Assembly (NCBI GenBank): GCA_017311315.1
Contig: CM029669.1
Location: 5,431,055-5,495,054 of the forward strand
Origin: Dendrocalamus latiflorus
Lineage: Eukaryota; Streptophyta; Magnoliopsida; Poales; Poaceae
Direction: 5' to 3'
Length of the DNA stretch: 64,000 bases
Numbering within the stretch: position 1 is the first letter of the stretch; every line of letters begins with the position of its first letter. A program made the translations under genes and the position numbers. The notes under the pieces are model-generated. The model was not told the origin of the DNA and ran no database searches. It worked only from the letters and a program-made list of their open reading frames with translations. This document shows, one piece after another, positions 59,134-64,000 of the stretch.

Positions 59134-59348
59134 CTGCCACCGCTCAGCATCCCCGGACCACCCTGCAAACATCTGCCCTCCGCAGCTACTATCCTCCAAG
59201 GCAGGAGAACAGTGGTCTCGGAACGCCACCCCACCGCTCGTCTTGTAGGCACCGCCTCCGCGGGGTGGCACATCCGACGGCATTCCCCACACAACGCACT
59301 GGCACTAGTCATGTCACGCCAAGTTTTTGCTTGTTCTCATAAACAGAC

Positions 59349-59411
59349 CACCTTCAGTCCACCAAGATTTTCCCGGAAGGCGGGCTTGATCACAAGCCCC
59401 GACTGAAGGTG
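59349..59411. other. Nested inverted repeat
   Basis: CACCTTCAGTC (59349-59359) and GACTGAAGGTG (59401-59411) form a perfect 11-bp stem; inside it GGGCTTG-ATCA-CAAGCCC (59382-59399) forms a second stem. No gene is seen between 59134 and 59775. Confidence 0.8.
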
Positions 59412-59775
59412 AGCCTGTCTAAGAGAACAGGACAAACCTTGTCATTGTATGCAGAAATACAGAGCGGGCACAGCAAGTGCGGGCATTTGCCATTAACAGA
59501 CGCTAACCAAGCTCCCGAGAAAAACAGGCCTCCATCAGTACATCAACATCCCCCGAGCCGCGTGGTGCCGCCATGGAATGTGGATGTACTGAAGAGGCCC
59601 ATTTTAGAGGAGCAACACCTATCCACGCGCACGATGCAGGTACAAGATTACACCAACCCGCTATATATATATATATCCCATCAACGGGAAAGTCCAACCG
59701 GCAGGAGTCCATCTGGCGAAAATCCAACCGGCAGAAGTCCAGCTGGCGGAAGTCCAACCAGCAACGGTCCAACGT

Positions 59776-60952
59776 TGCATTTAGACAAGAAGGTGAAAAT
59801 TTGTAAATAAAACTCCAAATAGTCAAATGAAGAGAGCAAAAAAGTGAAACAACCATTTGAGGTAGAGGTAGAATAAAGCTTCTGAAAAATGATAGAAATT
59901 CCAAAAAAACTTCAAATCCACCAAATGAATCGGAAAACTCACTTTAGGTCTACATAAAAGAACAATTGTTTTATTTGTCCTTGGTCTTGGTGAGAAGAGA
60001 TCAAAAGGCTCCAACTAAGCAAAAAATTGAACAAAACTCCAAATCATACTTTAGATATGTATTTTTACCGATCTTTTTCCTCCTTTGATAATGGAGTAAT
60101 GAAGATGCGTGAAAAAATAAGTATGAATGAAATGAAGTACCTGCATTTTATTTATTTTTAGCATTAGGAGTCTTGAAAACTATCCAAACTGTCTCTTTAA
60201 GAATTACACAAAGCCATATTATGTAAAAAAAACTATCTAGATCATGGCAAATTATAAATAGCAAAGCTAAAGCCAAATGAGCAATAATATGAAATTAAAT
60301 GGATTTTTAGTTAGAAAGATATAGTTTAGTTAAAGGTATTCAAAAATAAGCCAAGCTATGTCAATATACTAAATGAAACCAAGAAGCTACAATTTAGTTA
60401 ATTTAGATTGCTACAATTTTAATATTGAATCATTTTGTTCAAAAACTTGGAATTAAGAAAACTAAGCACATTTAGCACTTGCTGAAATTCATTTTTGGTG
60501 TTACTGTAGGTTCAACTATGTTTCACAATTTTTTGCTTTCTAAGCCTTGTGCTATATCTTAAACCTTGTGCTCCACCCTAATCAAGAAGCTTAAAGAAGT
60601 ACTCTTAGTCATCCAAAACTCCATCTGAGTTTATTCCTAGTGCAATGGCAAGCAGTCTCGTAAGAAAGAATTAGTGAGATCAGGTTTTCGCATAAAATCA
60701 ATCATTTTTCATTTTTTCTTGACTTAGTTTAAGAACAAAGAGCTAATACGACCTCATGCTTCAATAAAGAACTAGTATAGCTCAATCTAAAATTTAATTT
60801 AGGTTCAAGACTCAACTTAGATTATTTGACATGGTATGAATCATAAGAAGATCACTAGAGAAAAACTAGCCACAAGATCCAACAAGACATGATTTAATTC
60901 AGGTTTTTCACATTTAATAAAGCTAGCATGACCAAAAGCTAAGCTACATATA
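59776..60952 (-). mobile_element. SIRE-type copia 3' internal remnant
   Basis: 59790-59835 matches 42535-42590, and 60360-60480 and 60600-60700 match 20460-20590 and, inverted, 25380-25480. No coding sequence. LTR D is inserted at 60953. Confidence 0.75.
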
Positions 60953-61430
60953 TGTAACATCCTAAAATTCGGATGTTCAGAAATGTGAAATTTTTAACAC
61001 TTTTCTTCATTTTGTTGGCATTCAAATTTTCTTTGGGAATTTATTCGAAATCTTTTGAGTTATGTTACATACAAATAAATAAATTGAGAAATAGTATCCA
61101 AGTAAATAACTAGAAATGATTTCCAAATGCAAGTAATAAGCCTAAAATAATAATAATAATAATAATAAAATAATAGGAATGAAAATTTGAAATACAATTT
61201 ACCTAGATAAAGAAAAATAGGGGCGAAAAATAGTAAACGCTCGCATTTAAATAACAAAAAAACTGAAAATTCAAAATTTTGAAATTTTGGATTGAGCCCT
61301 TCATTTCCTCTTTTCTTCCCATTCTCTTTTTCTCTCTCACTTCCATGAGGCCAGCCTTTTTTCTCTCTCTCTTCCTCTCTCCCATTTCATCTCACTGCCT
61401 CTTGTTTTCCAACCGAGCACACCATGCCAC

Positions 61431-61565
61431 CTCCCCAACCCATCATGACTCTCTGGTCATTTGTCTTTTCCAGCCGAAAGCAACACAGCCATTTCATCTC
61501 TCCCCAACCCATCATGACTCTCTGGTCATTGTCTTTTCCCACACGAAAGCAACACACATCCATTT
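61431..61565. repeat. 69-bp tandem duplication
   Basis: CTCCCCAACCCATCATGACT starts at 61431 and at 61500; the copies share GGTCATTTGTCTTTTCC and CGAAAGCAACACA with small indels. Confidence 0.92.
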
Positions 61566-62496
61566 ATCTCTCTCTCACGCCACCTCTTCACTCCAACAAA
61601 AACTCACTTCTAGTAATGAAGCAAACAAGTTTTGCACATATCAATTTCTCTACCTTCTCTCCTTCCAATCCCTTTCAAGAACCTCAAATCACCCAATGCA
61701 TGTTATATGGTAGCGTTCCTCATCTCGAGAGCTTTCCAATTATGCGATTAGTTTTTCCAATTATGTGATTAGTTTTCACATGCAAGTTGGGTTAAGCATT
61801 TTTGAAGAAAGGGGAGGAATAGTAGCTTGCCTTGAAGGTGGTCTCGGATCCTTCAGGAGGCTTGGATTTCTATCTTCAATGACCATGCAGCTCCTGACTC
61901 GGACGGCTAGATGGCACGGCACCGGCTATCAAGTCGAGGACGCTGCTAGGCGACGTCCGGAGGCGCAGCAGCAGTTACTCGCATGCAGTGGCGGCACCAT
62001 GGGGAGCAGGATAGCAGCCCAGCATGGCGCTGACCAGTGGTGCGGCCAGCATGCATGGTGCGATGTCGGCTTGGGGCGGTGGAGGCGAGGCCCGTGGCGC
62101 GGCTTGGCGTCGTGCGCTGCCGACGACGGCTTGGTGACGCGGCTCCGAGGCCGTGCTGAACTTGCAAGTGGCGAGGCGTCGCAGGGCAGTGAGGCCGAGC
62201 CGAGCGTGCATGCAGCCGGCGCATGCACGCACATAGCGCAGCGTGGCCCGGAGCGGCTCAGCGACACGGCGTCAAGGAGCCATGGACGCGAGGGCGAGGT
62301 GCTGCCTAGTGTCTTCGTGTGGCACGGCGCAACAACGCGACGCCAAGGTTGAGGAACCGGAGTGAGGCGAGGTGGTATGGCGTGTCGCGCTTGAGCGCGG
62401 CGTTGGCAAGGCGGCTCCTAGAGCGTGGGCGAGAGCCATGGCGACGATGCGGAGCGAGGCGTGGATGCAGATATGGACAAGCTCGGCCAACCCCAT

Positions 62497-62574
62497 GATG
62501 CCCAGTTGGACACTGGCGTTGGACGCTGAAGGCTCTCACTGTGAGGATCCGAGTTCGAATCCCCTCTCTGCACC
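62497..62574 (+). other. tRNA-like segment in LTR D
   Basis: GATGCCCAGTTGGACAC resembles an A box; GAGTTCGAATCCC (62551-62563) is a canonical B box; CTGCACC then a T-run follow. About 78 nt, at the same place relative to the GC-rich leader as in A and B. Confidence 0.5.
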
Positions 62575-64000
62575 TTTTATTTTTATTTTTACTTTTATTA
62601 ATCCATTTCAATTAAGGAAAATTAGAAATTAATCCAGGGAAGCTAATAAATTTGGTTGGGATATAAAATAAGATTACTTAGGATGTAATATTAGATTAAA
62701 TGTCATATATGAGTAACTAATGTAATTTGGAATATTTAATTAAAATCTAATTATTAATTAAAGGCATTAATAAAAGATGACTTTGGTTAAGTATACAAAT
62801 TTAATAAAGATATTGGATATCATGTTTAACAAAAAAACCAAAGCTTTAAATTAAAGATTACCCTTAATTATGGTTAAAACATATGCCCTGAGTATTAGCG
62901 ATCGACAAACTAATGCTCAGCTAAACTCGTACACCGATCCATGGGTCTAATCCAACTCATGGAACTTTCTCGATAAATACAAAAAAATAATAAAAGAGAT
63001 TGCTAATAAAAGGTCAAGTCATCGTAAATCTACCACCAACCTTTCCTCAAATCACCCAAATCATCCATTAACTCATAATAAAACTAAATCGAGTTATTCG
63101 GATTTATTTGGATCTTTTGAGTTATTTGCTTTTATTTGGGATTTAGCCGTTTGTCGCGTAAATAGAAATTGGGAGTCATGAAGATCCAGTGGACCAAATG
63201 AGATCCAGCCCGATGTGAAGACAGAGACCCAAAAGCTCAAGAGAAAGTATTGTGTGAGCTCAAGACCGCGTTAAACCGCGCCAGGCGAGTCAATACTTTG
63301 ATCATGTTGAACCTACATTTTTGCAAATTACTTTGGTTTAAATTATCAAATTGCATGCTATTATTTTATATACAAATACATGTTAATTTAAGATTTTAGT
63401 TATATGCTCATTGTTTGCTTGATTAATATTACACCTCCTTTAGAATGCTTGAATATGTGAACCTTGTCGCCTTAGCAAAATTATAATAATAAATTTTCAA
63501 AAGTAAGTCCGTAATTATATGCCATGCTTAGTTTTGCTTAGATACTCATGGGCGCGGGAGCGCCTTAGCATCACTTTTAATCCTGAGAAAAATTGGTTGG
63601 GCAGTCACGGTGGTAATGACTGGTGTATGTTGGATATGGTTATTTTATATTCCCCAAAACCTCAAATTGCTTATTTATCTGGGCGGATGGTTCGGGGGTA
63701 TGGTGCAAGGGTGCACGAGAGTGTGGTTTGTGGAAAAACCGCCCAGATACCACTAAGGACTGAATCTTGTCATGACCTCCTATGTAAAACAGTACAACCA
63801 CAAGTCTGTAAAATACAACTTGGCTTAGTAGATTTACCGGACCCTGAAAGTCATCCTAACAGGAGGAGGTGTGGGGTAGTGCAAGCGGCAGTCTGTGTGA
63901 CGGCTTGAATGGGACACTCGCAGAGGGTGAAGTTCTGCTATGGCAGGCTAGCAGGGGACGTAGCCAGCTGCTAGACGTTCAGAAGGAGAACATCCCACAC

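Larger units (their letters stand above)
60953..64000 (+). mobile_element. Long LTR 'D', continues past the window
   Basis: Starts TGTAACATCC at 60953. It repeats the plan of LTRs A and B: AT-rich start, pyrimidine-rich stretch, GC-rich leader (61860-62530), tRNA-like segment (62497-62574), AT-rich part, and the conserved block 63540-63850 with its open frame. An insert at 61431-61690 with a 69-bp duplication is not seen in A or B. The end lies beyond 64000. Confidence 0.82.

Overview
This window looks like intergenic DNA from a grass, most likely rice or a close relative (inference). The signs are Ty1/copia and Ty3/gypsy retrotransposons with plant-type primer sites (tRNA-Met and tRNA-Asp complements), a Mutator-like element (MULE), a gene with the Pfam 'putative gypsy type transposon' domain, and one intron-containing host gene for a plastid-type small heat-shock protein (sHSP). 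Almost everything else is transposon sequence, mostly broken and nested.

Layout. 1-3754: a copia gag-pol on the minus strand, running off the left edge, cut at its 5' side by a hAT-like non-autonomous element (3755-4730). 4928-13191: a non-autonomous gypsy-type element with a truncated 5' LTR, a tRNA-Asp primer site, gag-like reading frames and a 1.7 kb 3' LTR; a solo LTR (6591-9431, target duplication CTATT) splits one of its frames. 13192-15477: 5' end of a SIRE/Maximus-type copia element. 16220-18176: worn gypsy-like 3' end. 18177-23821: SIRE-type copia with 3' LTR, RNase H, RT, integrase and protease. 23830-25711: an LTR fragment and an oppositely oriented SIRE fragment. 25712-37460: a nest of three LTRs (long LTR A, long LTR B inside it with duplication ACGGC, copia solo LTR inside B with duplication TCGAG). 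37520-38480: copia-like LTR with a GTGGTCGTA minisatellite. 38755-41031: the host locus, an intact two-exon sHSP gene and an exon-1-only relic of a tandem duplicate, separated by a 245-bp tandem repeat. 41356-47750: another SIRE LTR, an inverted LTR-like pair and a solo LTR with duplication TTCCG. 47760-53350: a MULE with MURA-type transposase (one nonsense codon), a 31-bp minisatellite and a second gene. 53421-59133: GC-rich tandem arrays flanking a PF04195-type transposon gene. 59776-64000: a SIRE remnant interrupted by another long LTR (D) that continues past the right edge.

The only likely cellular protein gene is the sHSP. The most interesting non-standard signals are in the long LTR family (A, B, D): a tRNA-like segment of about 75 nt at the same relative place in all three copies, a sense-strand short reading frame open in all three, and a 12-bp palindrome shared by A and the 6.6 kb solo LTR and nearly intact in B. 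All calls come from reading the sequence; no alignments or searches were run.
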